A stretch of 64,000 nucleotides of DNA from Whitmania pigra (Eukaryota > Annelida > Clitellata > Hirudinida > Haemopidae): contig JAJTWR010000182.1 in NCBI GenBank assembly GCA_021613335.1, positions 1,591,501 through 1,655,500 on the forward strand. Direction: 5' to 3'. The position numbers were made by a program, and so were the translations under genes. Below, in pieces: positions 24,115 through 36,195 of the stretch (position 1 is its first letter; the number at the start of each line of letters is the position of its first letter). The notes beneath the pieces are model-generated. The model saw nothing but the letters and a program-made list of their open reading frames with translations, had not been told where the DNA came from and searched no databases.

Positions 24115-27028
24115 ATGTACAATGAAATCAGAAGGAAAAGGAAGGTTCGAATATTTTGATATAATTTTTTGTCTAAACAAATCAAAATCAAAAAACAATC
24201 AAAGTGATAAATTTTAACAGATTTCAGAAAGTAGCATTGAGGAGTTTAAACAAATAGCATTGTTTTGGGGGTAAGTTATTAAAAAACTTTAATATGCTGA
24301 ATAATAAATATTGCAAATTATATGTGATTTTGAACTTTCGACTCTTACAAATTTTTCAGCAAATCTTACCAAAACTGTCGGATCCGACTCTCCTTGAAAT
24401 TGATGATATTTTGTATCAAGATGATAACGTAGATGGTGCATGCACAAAGGGTTGCTTGAACACTAACAAGTTATTGGACTGAATTGACAATTTTAATTAG
24501 TACTTATTAATTTTAATGATTTAATTAACTTTCCTTTTAGGAACCGATGCAAGTGAACCAAACATAGTTTTAGACCCACAATGCATACTTTCATATATTG
24601 ATGCATTTCACCTTTTAGTATGTATATCTGCTTATTTTATTGAAATATACTAGAAATTATTGATTTTTTCACCAAAATTAAATTATACAATTATCTTAGT
24701 TTTATTTATATATATTAAGGTTAATAGTTGTCAATCCATCAATAAATCAGGTTTGGAAACGACATTCCTTCGGTTGTTTAGAACGTCGCCAGCTGAAGTT
24801 TTACAATGACAAGATGGGTGTCATGAATATATTAACGTGAGAATTTAAATTTAAATTTGAGTGTACAAGTCCTGCTAATTATATAATTTTTAACAGGTGC
24901 ATCGAAGGCTTAATGAGGTTAAAACCGTAACAAATTGTGTTTTTTTTTCTGAAAGCCTTGAAGCTTGCTCTCAACAAGAACAAAAATGCTATAATAGGAA
25001 GGATGCAAGAAGATTCTGAATGTAGGCGTAATTTTTAATCTATGCTATTTTTTTTAAATACATGAGACGTATATATGAATGTTTATGTTAGGTAATCGTA
25101 TCTTCTTGCGGATGTTAAAGCTGCAAAACATTCCAGAAGCCAGACATCCTCAGCAAAAACGTATCTCTTCTTGGCTGAGTTATCAATGTAACGAGAATAA
25201 TTTGGAATTTACTGAAATATTATTATACTTTATTTAATATTATTCATATTTTATCAGCCACAATCTTAATAAAGACAATTAATTTCAAGACGTTCAAGTT
25301 TAAAGAATCAGTTCAAGAATGCTTGGATATATTCACTTCTAAGCAGGATGATAATTTTGTTTTGCTTGAGAAGGAGGTCGCTTTTATTTATAGTATATAA
25401 TTGTAATTGTAACTTCATTTATATAGCGCCATATGCATAGCGTCAGAGGCGCTTCTTCTAACCATTTATAAAGCGCTCCTTTCCAAGGGCGCTGGCGGCA
25501 GTGCAGGCTGGGTTTCGAACACGACACATTACGACTGTTGCCATGACCGCCGTATGCAGGCACGAAACCCATTCGGCTAACCCGCACGCCCCGATATATT
25601 AAAATTTAATATTATTTTAAGAAAATGAAGTGTTACTTTAAAATTTAATGTAATTATTTCACATTCAACAGTTCGACATCGCCTTCGTACGTAACTGTTG
25701 TATTGCATTGGGACAGATTCCTTTTGTCTTTGATCTTTTCCATTCTTACTTTATGTCTGCAAACGATGAAGAAGAGAAGATCAAGAGATTGAAAGATTTT
25801 CTCGTTGGAACATACGCACTTGTAAGTTTTGAAATTACTTTATTGTTTGCGTTAATATTTGTATATTATTACATTTTATTATCATTTTAGATAATATTAA
25901 CAAATATCATATGTCTAAAATCAGAGTTAACATTTGCATCGATTTTTTTAGAGTTTACCAGAAATTAAAAATAACCTCAAGGTAAAATATCTTGCTAAAG
26001 AAGTTATAGAGAAATGTCAATATATGTATATATTATTTGAATTTGAACTTTGTGTAAGTCAATTTATTATTTTTTATCTAAGATTAATTCGTTATTTTAA
26101 TTTTTGTCATTATTATAGAACCGCCCATACTCAGATGATGCTCTGAGATTCATGGAAATTAAGTTTGGGTGTGAAGTAAAACCTTACCTATCAGCAGATA
26201 AGAATAAAGCCTACGATATTGTTGTTGAAGAATCTAAATTATATCCGAAACGTGAAACCAGCAATGTATATCAAAGTTCTGAAGACGAACCGGATTATAC
26301 GATAGAAAAATTCATTTTTTATGACGATTTCGTGAAGAATCTCCAGGTCTTAAATATTGTACATACCGCTTGTATGATGTTTCAAGAACTTCTTCAGGTT
26401 TGCAAGAAAATCATTGATTATTGTATATGTGTATTGTGTTAATGTCCATTTCAAAATAGATTATTAGGAAATCATTGATTGTTAAAAGATAAGTAGTAAA
26501 GATTTTCATTTGATGAATTATTTTAAGGTGGAAGTTGACCTCGTGGGTCTCGATTCCGATGCTTTCAGGCACGACAATTTAAAATTACGAACTTATCTTT
26601 TTGAAGCACTTATAAATCCTTCACAGCGTGGCCACATACCGTGGTTAATAAAGATCCTATTGACGAAATGGTTAGATTTTATTCATTTAATTCTAATAAT
26701 TGCAGTAACCATTGGTTCTGTTTTAGTCCATTTATGATTCTACCAAAACGGCACGAACACTTGGTGGATGATTTAATAAAAATGCTGAGGGGTGAAGAGA
26801 TTGATGAGGTTATTTAATTTAGATATTCTACAACTGATTCTAATAATTTTTGAACTGATTACATATTTAACTGTTAAATCAAAGAAGCATTTTTGTTTTG
26901 GTTTTTTTTGTATAATGATTCATTTATTTCTTTTCTAGTTGGTAGAAGAAGAGCTTTATTTTCTTATTAAAAAAGTAGCAGTTATCGAAATCCAGCAGGA
27001 AGAAGACGATGACATATTCGATGACTAA
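24115..27028 (+). pseudogene. Unrecognised multi-exon gene, copy A, with several frame breaks
   Basis: Same exon-intron layout as the intact copy C (40442-43141). Compared with C and B, single-base losses occur in exon c (CAAATCTTACC for CAAATCCTTACC, and AACAAGTTATTGG), in exon e (near 24765, and GTTGTTTAGAACG for GTTGTTAGAACAG) and in exon f (AAAACCGTAAC for AAAACTGTAAAC). Its later exons remain open: about 25678-25821, 26119-26397, 26526-26670 and the last, ending DDDIFDD at 27028. It is either a pseudogene or an assembly with homopolymer errors. The product is described under copy C. Confidence 0.7.
25400..25593 (-). mobile_element. tRNA-derived SINE with LINE-like tail, inserted in copy A
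   Basis: Absent from the equivalent intron of copies B and C. Flanked by ATATA on both sides (25395-25399 and 25594-25598). Read on the minus strand, the head has an A box (GGTTAGCCGAATGGG) and a B box (GTGTTCGAAACCCAG). The 3' part (GCGCCTCTGACGCTA ... GGCGCT.TATAAAT) matches the 3' end of the LINE at 52431-52466. Confidence 0.88.
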
Positions 27029-27362
27029 TGTGCATGATCCAAGTCGTCATTTTAGTACTTACTTTAGTGTTATTTTCATGATAAAAACAAAAGTTCGTAC
27101 GTGTTAGTTAACTTTAATAAACTAAGAATTAAAATGACAGTTATTTGAATAACTGAAACTAAAATAAAAACTAACAATAATTTTTGAACAAAATTAAATT
27201 TTGATCCATCGGTCTATATTAAACTGCTAGATGTTGTGCAGGCAACCTCCCAAACTAGAAAACGGAGCCCGTCAATATAGCGTTCTTAGTCCGCTTCTTT
27301 TTTATCATAATGCCTAAAAGCATACCATGTAAGGCAGTCAAAATGTCTGTGATGACGCAAAT

Positions 27363-27570
27363 ATCAATAGATGATAATACTATAAAATATCTGCATATGA
27401 TAATACTATGAAATATCTGCACATAATAATACTATAAAATATCAGTAGATGATAATACTATAAAATATCTGCTGACGATAATACTATAAATTATCTGCAT
27501 ATGATAATACTATAAAATATCAGTAGATGATAATACTATAAAATATCTGCAGATGATAATACTACAAAAT
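27363..27570 (+). repeat. 26-bp minisatellite, about eight units
   Basis: The unit approximates atctgcatatgataatacta plus taaaat, repeated about eight times with a few substitutions each. Copy B has a single unexpanded stretch here (gatgacgcaactacaaaat), so the array arose in copy A after duplication. Confidence 0.9.
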
Positions 27571-27640
27571 TTCTCCAGCCACGGAGATATCCATGACGAG
27601 ATCCCAATTTGTTCGGGCGGCAAATGTCATTTGGCGGCAT

Positions 27641-28505
27641 TTTGAGGGAGTACGTAAAAGTTAAAAAATTGAAGAAATGACCGCCCTCTTTCTCCATTTT
27701 TTCTGCCTTGTTCTTTGAAGGATCAGATTTCAGTTTGGCCTTATATAGGATCGATAAAGCGCAACCCTCATTATAGCGTTCTTATTTCTCTTCTTTTTTT
27801 TATCGTAATGCCTAAAAGCATACCATGCTAGGAAGTCAAAAATCCTCTGATGAAGGAAGTCTATGTGATGACGCAACTACGAACTTTCTGCAGCCACGGA
27901 GATATCCATTTAAATTATTTATGATTAATTTTTATTTCATAATAGATTATCGTATTTTTTTCGTATATTATCCAAATGACGGGGAAGGACATGGTCCATA
28001 ATCCGCGATCAAGGGAGAGAGTAAAATTCGGCAAATTTTTGCGGACGTCCTTCATGGACGACCCCTATCCAGCTCGAACGGTTTAAGTGAAACTAAAGAC
28101 AGCTTCAAAAATTGAAAGAGAAACAACGACTTTATAACAACCTTTGCTCAATGACCCTGAAAGTTTGAACATTATATATAAATGGACAATTAAAAATCCG
28201 AGGAACTTAATTTAGCTTAACATTATTATCGCATATATTTAATTTTTTAATATTTTGTAATATTATCATTTACCAGTCTAAATCACTAATTATGAAATTG
28301 ACTTTAAATAAAATACCTTCCAGTGACGTAACTATGAGGCCGCAGGATCCGTAACTGCTACTTCTCTTTATTATTAAGCTTACAGCTTCTAAAGTAGCAA
28401 CGATTTTAGTGAAAGTAGTTTAAACAGGTTATGGTTGAAACAGAAATTGTAACAATGAACCTCAGCAATGAACATTTAAAAGACATCCATTAACATTATT
28501 GCTTT
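27641..28505. repeat. Local repeats, no gene
   Basis: 27645-27745 matches 1735-1825. 27772-27912 is a diverged second copy of 27275-27600 (tatagcgttctta ... gcataccatg ... cagccacggagatatcc) without the minisatellite. The remainder is AT-rich without a coding signal. Confidence 0.6.
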
Positions 28506-29420
28506 TCCATTACCAGATTGACATGACATAAAGGGATGCAAGCACTCGTGCATATCACACAAACTCTGATAAATTCCAAAGTTTCTGAAATACAGCCATG
28601 GCCATATCCATTCAAAATTTATGGTCCCTCGACACAGCGGCAGGATCGAAGCGTTACAAAATTCAGAAATTCAAACTTTAACATCTGGTGTACCTTTAAT
28701 AATTACTAGATTCCATTAAATATATTCGTTTTAATTCTCTTAAACCATAATCGACTTTTCTCGTAACTTGACAAGTCACACCTAACTCTTCAAGTTCTGA
28801 AAGGGCCCATTTTGATTTTCTTGTGATTTAAAGTTATACCACTAATTTTATTATTTATTTATGGACACTTTTTGAACTTTAAACTTTTGAACCTAATAAC
28901 CAAAGGCAATAATATATTATAAATCTGACCGAGAGAAATTAGAATCATTTCGATCTATTGTTCTTCTGGTCGTGCTGTGATAAATCTCTGTTGCTCTTCC
29001 TTCAAATTTCTGCAGACTGATGCAATTGACTCGATGAGTCCTTCAAACCTGCTAAAAGAACCTGATTGAGCTCACTTCAGAAACACTTCATGCTAAGGAA
29101 ACACCAGTTTTTCTTGCCCGTCAATTGGGTGCACCAATCACATCTTTTTTTAACAATGGAGGCATGAAACTCTTTCCTACTCTGGCAAATGCCAAAACCG
29201 TTCACAACTAAACCTCTAAAAAATGATGTACATTTGGCTCTGTTTCAATTAATGATTAATTACCATTTATTGCACATATGCAACAATTAGATTAAGGTTG
29301 ACCATCCATTTCATCCCCACTTTTTTGGTTGAAAAATGATTAGACTTGGCAAAAATGCCAATCGTGAAACACCTCACAAATCGAAAGGCATCCACTGAAA
29401 GTTAAGGCTCAGAAATTCAA
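28506..29420. repeat. 915-bp duplicated block (pair of 43367-44280)
   Basis: Nearly identical to 43367-44280, sharing both ends (tccattaccagattgac ... gctcagaaattcaa). It contains scattered hAT-transposase-like fragments on the minus strand but no intact frame. Confidence 0.9.
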
Positions 29421-29770
29421 TCAATGGTTCTTGCAAATCGACCTTCCACTGCCAGCATTCCAAGGCTGGTCAAGCGTTCTTGATACATTGTCGATCTCAG
29501 AACATTTTTAACTCGGGCCAATGTGATGAAAGATCGTTCTGCTTGAGCAACGGTAACCGGAAGCGTGCGGAAGATGCGTATCACAATGACAACGTTTGGA
29601 AACAGTGTATCGATTTTCAAAGTGTGTAGACGGTTCAGCAAGTCGAATGGCGACAGACTTTTCTGTCCGAGGTTTTCAACGTGTATAGTTTTCAGATGCT
29701 CCAGCTCATTCAACAGCATATCGACTAAGTCTCTAAGAGGCCGACTGTATCCATGGAATTCCCACCAATT
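29417..29770 (-). pseudogene. hAT transposase C-terminal fragment (ZMYM1/TTF-type)
   Basis: The minus strand is open for about 100 codons: IRIFRTLPVTVAQAERSF, then VKNVLRSTMYQERLTSLGML. This is the dimerisation block of the hAT family whose host-gene relatives are annotated zinc finger MYM-type 1. The catalytic core is not intact. The duplicated block at 28506-29420 ends inside it, so copy C lost this part. Confidence 0.75.
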
Positions 29771-30194
29771 TCCCTTCTAGAGTAAGTGATGTATCAACTT
29801 CTACAGGCACAGCCCTGTCGTGTAGAGACGCAACAATAAACGCTTCGCTCAACACGCGCCGACTTTTCGACTGCATCAGTTATATGAGAATATTTCATGA
29901 ACGGTTAGGTTTGTATAGGCTACAACGCAACATGTGGTACAGAAATGACGTCCAATGCTATTATATAAATTGCAAGAAGGCGTTATAAAATGGTTTTTAT
30001 GCAAAGGACTATAATCAAATAAACAAACAAACATATAAAATGGTTGACTCGAGGTGGGCGTTTTTTCTAGTTACGACGCCATTACTAAGACACAATAGCA
30101 TAGCTGTTGTTATTTATTATAGCAACGGATATGCTCTTCAATATCGTGATAGTTTTGACAAATTAAATATGTAAGATTTTTTACATCCTTTAGA

Positions 30195-30924
30195 CAGGGT
30201 TCCCAGCCTTTTTGTGCCCACGGCTCCCTTAGAGGACAAAAAATGTGGTCCACGGCCCCCTATCAAAATTTCTCAAGAAAAAGTAATGAACAATTTACTT
30301 CAAAAAGAAATGCAACATACACGTAATTTTGAAAGCAAATTTTTAATGTGAAGATTGCTCTTCTTCTTATTCACAAGTAGATGGAATCGGGGCTTTGGAT
30401 TTTGACAGGGCCACTCTCATGTCATCTGTGCATCAAGTTTGTTTCGCGATTTTTGGGTGATTGTCAGCAAAGGTTGAAAATCCAGCTTCATAGAGGTAGG
30501 TTGTCACAAAAGGACTGATGGATGTTATGGCTCTTTTGGCTAGAACGGGTATGGTATCATCATTTTAAAGATGGGGTATGTTGCTCTTGCACGGGGGTAA
30601 TGTAGTGCACCACCTTTACTACTGTTGGACATCACCTCTTTCAATCCATTGGGAAGAGTCTTTGCTGCAAAGGCATATCGATGGAGCATGCAATGCGTGA
30701 CAGTCATATGAGGTGCCTCTGCTCTGACACTTTCCTGTACTTTATCATAAACTCTGCTCCATATTCGTTACTTGTGAATAAATATTATTCTCGGAATTTT
30801 TAAAAAGTTAGTTTAAAAATAATTTTGAAAATTTTTTATGCTGATTTTTGAAAATTACTCCACGGCTCTCCTGGACCTTCACGGCTCCCCTAGGGAACCC
30901 CGGCTCCCAGGTTGTGAACCCCTG
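30195..30924 (-). mobile_element. hAT transposon remnant with terminal repeats
   Basis: Ends CAGGGTTCCCAGCCT and (reverse) CAGGGGTTCACAACCT, flanked by CTTTAGA on both sides (30188-30194 and 30925-30931). The interior encodes, on the minus strand and with breaks, pieces such as THCMLHRYAFAAKTLPNG, typical of BED-type hAT transposases. It is too short (730 bp) to be autonomous. Confidence 0.82.
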
Positions 30925-30931
30925 CTTTAGA

Positions 30932-31333
30932 CCAAAAATCAACTTTAGCAGTAATCTAGTGTGTATAAGTCCACAGAAATAGAAGTGATGGTAAATCAAA
31001 CCTTTCCTGCTAGGGAACAACACAAATCAAAGGATCTGTAATGGTCCGTTTCGCCTAAAATGGTGTGGATGTCCTACACCTCCTTACCCTAGCGTCTCAC
31101 ATCAGAATACAGAGTTTATACACCCTATGTGAAATGGACTGTTCGTTCGGCAGTATATCAAAAAAGTATTTTACAGTATGTAAAACTGTGGGGCTATTAG
31201 GACATTATATTCTGTCGCCTACGGTAAACGACGAGACGTGCAAAAATTGACATGATCGTAACGACCGGGCTCCCTTACAGATGCGGGCCCCCTAACAGTG
31301 ACCCCACCTGCCTCCCCCTCTCGGCGTCACTGG
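30932..31333. other. No gene seen
   Basis: Short unsupported frames only. A GC-richer stretch with C runs lies just before the SINE, at 31260-31330. Confidence 0.3.
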
Positions 31334-31771
31334 TCGTGGGACAGTTCCCCCGCATGGCATAATGGTTAAGGCTGCGCCTCTCACGATTACAGCGCGGATA
31401 CGAACCCCGTCGCGGGAGCATCGTCCCAATTACCTAGCTGCGCCATAGGCGTTAATAAATTAATTAATTGCTATGGCTGTGGAGATTTTTATATTAATTA
31501 TATGCGAATATTCATGAACTCAAGTGGTTATCATAGATATTTGTTTATTTTTATCGTACGATCCGAGTCCAAACGCTATGTACTCAGTTCGCCTGCATGG
31601 CCCAGTGGTTAAGGCTTCGCATCTCATGGAGATAGTGCGGGTTAGACCTCTGTTGCGGGACCCCGTCATAATCGTATATCTAAGCTCGCGCCGCTTTAGT
31701 ATATTTTAATAACTTAATATCTGGATTTAGGTAAGAAATTTAACAATGTTAGGGTTTGTGTTAGGGGTTAC
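31334..31771 (+). repeat. Dimeric tRNA-derived SINE, uninterrupted copy
   Basis: 438 bp made of two tRNA-like monomers, each with A-box-like (TGGTTAAGGC) sequence. Unit 1 keeps a B box (GGATACGAACCCC). It serves as the empty-site reference for the LTR insertion at 16457: tttatcgtacgatccgag is continuous here. Confidence 0.88.
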
Positions 31772-32459
31772 AACTTAATTTAAAAATGAGATTATTTTGT
31801 AAATTATTTTAACTAATTGCATATTGCAACGACATAAATCATTTTTTTATATAGGACAAAATGTAAAAATTTAAAGGTTTAACTTTTGAGATTTCGACTA
31901 TGCAAGGCTCTCATTGGCCTTGTTATGTCGATCGCTTCCACCCCAGTTTTCCTACAGCGGTCATGAAAGATCTCAGTGGCTTCTTCACACCGTCTTAATA
32001 TATGCAAACTGGGCTTTATAATTACTTTGTAGCGGCAGCCGGAGATAGAAATTTTCGGGACTCGACCACGGGCTTTGTTCCTTTGCGAGTCCGCGGTCAG
32101 CCCATTTTCCCGACTTCACCGCGTCTCTCGGCCTATGGTTTGGCCCCGGCGATATATAAAACTAATAATTAAGTGGGTCGCCACGACCAAATTTCTCGGA
32201 CCGGTTTTACCGGCTTTTTAAGGCAGTCCAACCCTGCACCCAAGTAACATTGACGATAAAGGATAAATTAAGGATAAAGGACGATAAATTGATAAAGAAA
32301 GATGTCAACCAGTTTTGCTAACTAATTTCCCTTCTCAGCGTCAAATCCCAGCGTTGCGTACCAACTTCACATCCATTCGTTACTTTTGGCGGATTCGGCG
32401 GTCCACGTTTTTAAACATTTCGGAGTAGAGTTTTTTGAATTCGTCAATTACACTGCCGC
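31772..32459. repeat. Dispersed repeat and GC-richer DNA, no gene
   Basis: 31898-32060 is a diverged match to 38500-38622 (shared agcggtcatg, ggcttcttcaca, ctttgtagcggcag, gatagaaatt). 32060-32250 is GC-richer than its surroundings, with no coding frame that I can support. Confidence 0.5.
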
Positions 32460-35400
32460 CCAATGACATTTGCCGCCCGAACAAATTGGGATCTCGTCAT
32501 GGATATCTCCGTGGCTGGAGAAATTTTGTAGTTGCGTCATCACATAGACATTTTGATTGCCTTACATGGTATGCTTTTAGGCATTATGATAAAAAAGAAG
32601 CGGACTAAGAACGCTATATTGACGGGATCCGTTTTCTAGTTTGGGAGGTTACCTGCACAACATCTAGCAGTTTAATATAGACCGAAGGTTCAAAATTAAG
32701 TTTTGTTCAAAAGTTATTGTTAGTTCTTACTCTAGTTTCAGTTATTCAAATAACTGTCATATTAATTCTTATTTTTATTAAAGTTAACTAAAACGTTTTG
32801 ATCACGAAAATAACACTAAAATAAGTACTAAAATGACGACTTGGATTATGCACATTAGTCATCGAATATGTCATCGTCTTCTTCCTGCTGGCATTCGATA
32901 ACTGCTACTTTTTTTATAAGAAAATAAAGCTCTTCTTCTGCCAACTTGAAAAAAAAAATAAATAATTGTAAAAAAAAAACAAAAAAAAACAAAAATGCTA
33001 CTTTGATTTACCAGTAAAATATGTAATCAGTTCAAAAATTATTAGAATCAGTTATAGAATATCTAACTTAAATTACCTCATCAATCTCTTCACCCCTCAG
33101 CATTTTTAATAAGTCATCCACCAAGTGTTCGTGCCGTTTTGGTAGAATCATAAATGGACTAAAACAGAACCAATGGTTACTGCAATTGTTAGAATTAAAT
33201 GAATAAAACCTAACCATTTCGTCAATAGGATCTTTATTAACCACGGTATGTGGCCACGCTGTGAAGGATTTATAAGTGCTTCAAAAAGATAAGTTCGTAA
33301 ATCTAAAGTGTCGGTCCTGAAAGCCTGGGAATCGAGACCCACGAGGTCAACTTCCACCTTAAAATAAGACATCAAACGAAAATCTTTACTACTAATCTTT
33401 TAACAATCAATGATGTCCTAATAATCTAGTTTTGAAATGGACATTAACACAATACACATATACAATAATCAATGATTTTTTTGCAAACCTGAAGAAGTTC
33501 TTGAAACATCATACAAGCGGTATGTACAATATTTAAGACCTGGAGATTCTTCACGAAATCGTCATAAAAAATGAATTTTTCTATCGTATAATCCGGTTCG
33601 TCTTCAGAACTTTGATATACATTGCTGGTTTCACGTTTCGGATATAATTTAGATTCTTCAACAACAATATCGTAGGCTTTATTCTTATCTGCTGATAGGT
33701 AAGGTTTTATTTCAAACCCAAACTTAATTTCCATGAATCTCAGAGCATCATCTGAGTATGGGCGATTCTACAATAAAGTCAAAATTTAAAATAACGAATT
33801 AATCTTAGATAAAAAACTATTAAATTGACTTACATGAAGTCTAAATTCAAATAATACATTCATTTTTAGACATCGATTTATAACTTGTTTAGCAAGATAT
33901 TTTACATTGAGGTTATTTTTAATTTCTGGTAAACTCTAAAAAAAATCGATGCAAACGTTAACTCTGATTTTAGACATATGATATTTGTTAATAGTATCTA
34001 AAATGATAATACAATGTAATAATATACAAAATTTAACGCAAACAATAAAGTAATTTTCCAACTTACAAGTGCGTATGTTCCAACGAGAAAATCTTTCAAT
34101 CTCTTGATCTTCTCTTCTTCATCGTTTGCAGACATAAAGTATGAATGGAAAAGATCAAAGACAAAAGGAATGTGTTCCAACGCAATACAACAGTTACGTA
34201 CGAAGATGATGTCGAACTGTTGAATGTGAAATAATTACAATAAATTTTAAAGTAACACTTCCTTTTCTTAAAATAATATTAAATTTTAATATATACTATA
34301 AATAAAAGCGACCTCCTTCTCAGCCAAAACAAAATTATCATCCTGCTTAAAAGTGAATATATCCAAGCATTCTTGAACTGATTCTTTAAACTTGAACGTC
34401 TTGAAATTAATTGTCTTTATTAAGATTGTGGCTGGTAAAATATGAAGATTAAATAAAGTAACACAATATTTCAGTAAATTTTAAATTATTCTCGTTACAT
34501 TGATAACTCAGCCAAGAAGAGATACGTTTTTGATGAGGATGTCTGGCTTCTGGAATGTTTTGCAGTTTTAACATCCACAAGAAGATGCTATTACCTAACA
34601 TAAACATTCATAAATGTCTCATGTATTTAAAAAAAATAACATCGATAAAAATTAAGTCTACATTCAGAATCTTCTTGCATCCTTCCTATTATAGCATTTT
34701 TGTTCTTGTTGAGAGCAAGCTTCAAGGCTTTCAGAGAAAAACACAATTTGTTTACGGTTTTTAACCTCATTAAGCCTTCGATGCACCTGTTAAAAATTAT
34801 ATAATTAGCAGGACTTGTACACTCAAATTTAAATTTAAATTCTCACGTTAATATATTCATGACACCCATCTTGTCATTGTAAACTTCAGCTGGCGACTGT
34901 TCTAACAACCGAAGGAATGTCGTTTCCAAAACCTGATTTATTGATGCTTGACAACTATTAACCTTAATATATATAAATAAGACTAAGATAATTGTATAAT
35001 TTAATTTTGGTGAAAAAATCAATAATTTCTAGTATATTTCAATAAAATAATCAGATATACATACTAAAAGGTGAAATGCATCAATATATGAAAGTATGCA
35101 TTGTGGGTCTAAAACTATGTTTGGTTCACTTGCATCGGTTCCTAAAAGGAAAGTTAATTAAATCATTAAAATTAATAAGTACTAATTAAAATTGTCAATT
35201 CAGTCCCAATAACTTTGTTAGTGTTCAAACAACCATTTGTGCATGCACCATCTACGTTATCATCTTGATACAAAATATCATCAATTTCAAGGAGAGTCGG
35301 ATCCGACAGTTTTGGTAAGGATTTGCTGAAAAATTTGTAAGAGTCGAAAGTTCAAAATCACATATAATTTGCAATATTTATTATTCAGCATATTAAAGTT

Positions 35401-36061
35401 TTTTAATAACTTACCCCCAAATCAATGCTATTTGTTTAAACTCCTCAATGCTACTTTCTGAAATCTGTTAAAATTAATCACTTTGATTATTTATTTAGAC
35501 AAAAAATTATATCAAAATATTCTAACCTTCCTTTTCCTTCTGATTTCAATGTACATGTTTTTCAAAATTTGGACAATATCTGAATATTTAACCAGTTTTA
35601 ATTATCTGATTTTTAATAGAATATTTTAAACTGAAAACTAACTCTTGCAATTGTTATTGACTGGCATATTTCAATATTATTAACGAAGCAAAAATTATAT
35701 TATCCAAATGATGGCGAGAAACTGCTACAAAATGCTAAGAAACATGTACAGACACAGCTAGTCTTCGACTAAAAGTCAAAGATGTTGGCAATAGGTAAGA
35801 CTCAATAATCTTTTAAAAATGTATTTAACAACGATTTTATGACATTTTAAATAATTTATTTATTAATTTCTCATATAGAAGGAAGAAACATTTTCTTTGA
35901 ATTAATTTTTATAATTGATTCTTAAAACATTATTTGGTCCCGAGAGTTCATAGCTCTAGCTAAAATATCCAACATATCCAACATTCCTAAATTTAATGAT
36001 CGGTTGTAGTGTTGTCGGGCTGTTTTTATGTGTTAATAAATTTTGTTTGCTACTAAATCTC
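32460..36061 (-). repeat. Duplicated segment, copy B (inverted relative to A and C)
   Basis: Reverse-complement match to copy A, including 3' flanking sequence up to tttgttcgggcggcaaatgtcatt, so A and B form an inverted repeat with arms of about 3.6 kb around a 4.8-kb centre. Confidence 0.93.
32855..35556 (-). CDS. Unrecognised multi-exon gene, copy B
   Basis: Same 14-exon structure as copy C, on the minus strand. The exons I checked are open: exon c without the losses of copy A, exon f, exon k (33495-33767), exon l and the final exon ending DDDIFDD. Differences from C are mostly single substitutions (for example SQAFRTD for SDAFRND), so it looks functional or very recently duplicated. The product and its features are described under copy C. 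I did not sum every exon base by base for this copy. Confidence 0.7.
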
Positions 36062-36195
36062 ATCGAATACAACAGGTTGTGGGCTCCAGGTTGGTGATCA
36101 GATAACCAACCGATTTTTGCGCAACTAATAGTTTTGTAACAGTTTAAATTCGATTGACGTTTTGTTTTTATCCAAGTCGTTTGAAGACTAATAAA
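36062..36195. other. Junction between copy B and a gag relic
   Basis: Short unique sequence at which homology to copies A and C stops. Confidence 0.4.

Larger units (their letters stand above)
23362..27640 (+). repeat. Duplicated segment, copy A
   Basis: Matches 32460-36061 in inverted orientation (copy B) and 39755-43272 in direct orientation (copy C) across exons and introns alike. It starts directly after the gypsy LTR. Differences from B and C are a SINE insertion (25400-25593), a minisatellite expansion (27363-27570) and scattered small indels. Confidence 0.93.

Noticed and set aside
27363..27570. CRISPR-like repeat array
   Set aside because: 26-bp units are directly adjacent without spacers, in a eukaryotic intergenic region; it is a minisatellite.
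23362..27640. Copies A/B/C as a large transposon with terminal repeats
   Set aside because: No transposase, no common terminal inverted repeats and no target duplications; the three copies end at different points, and conserved multi-exon structure argues for segmental duplication of a host gene.
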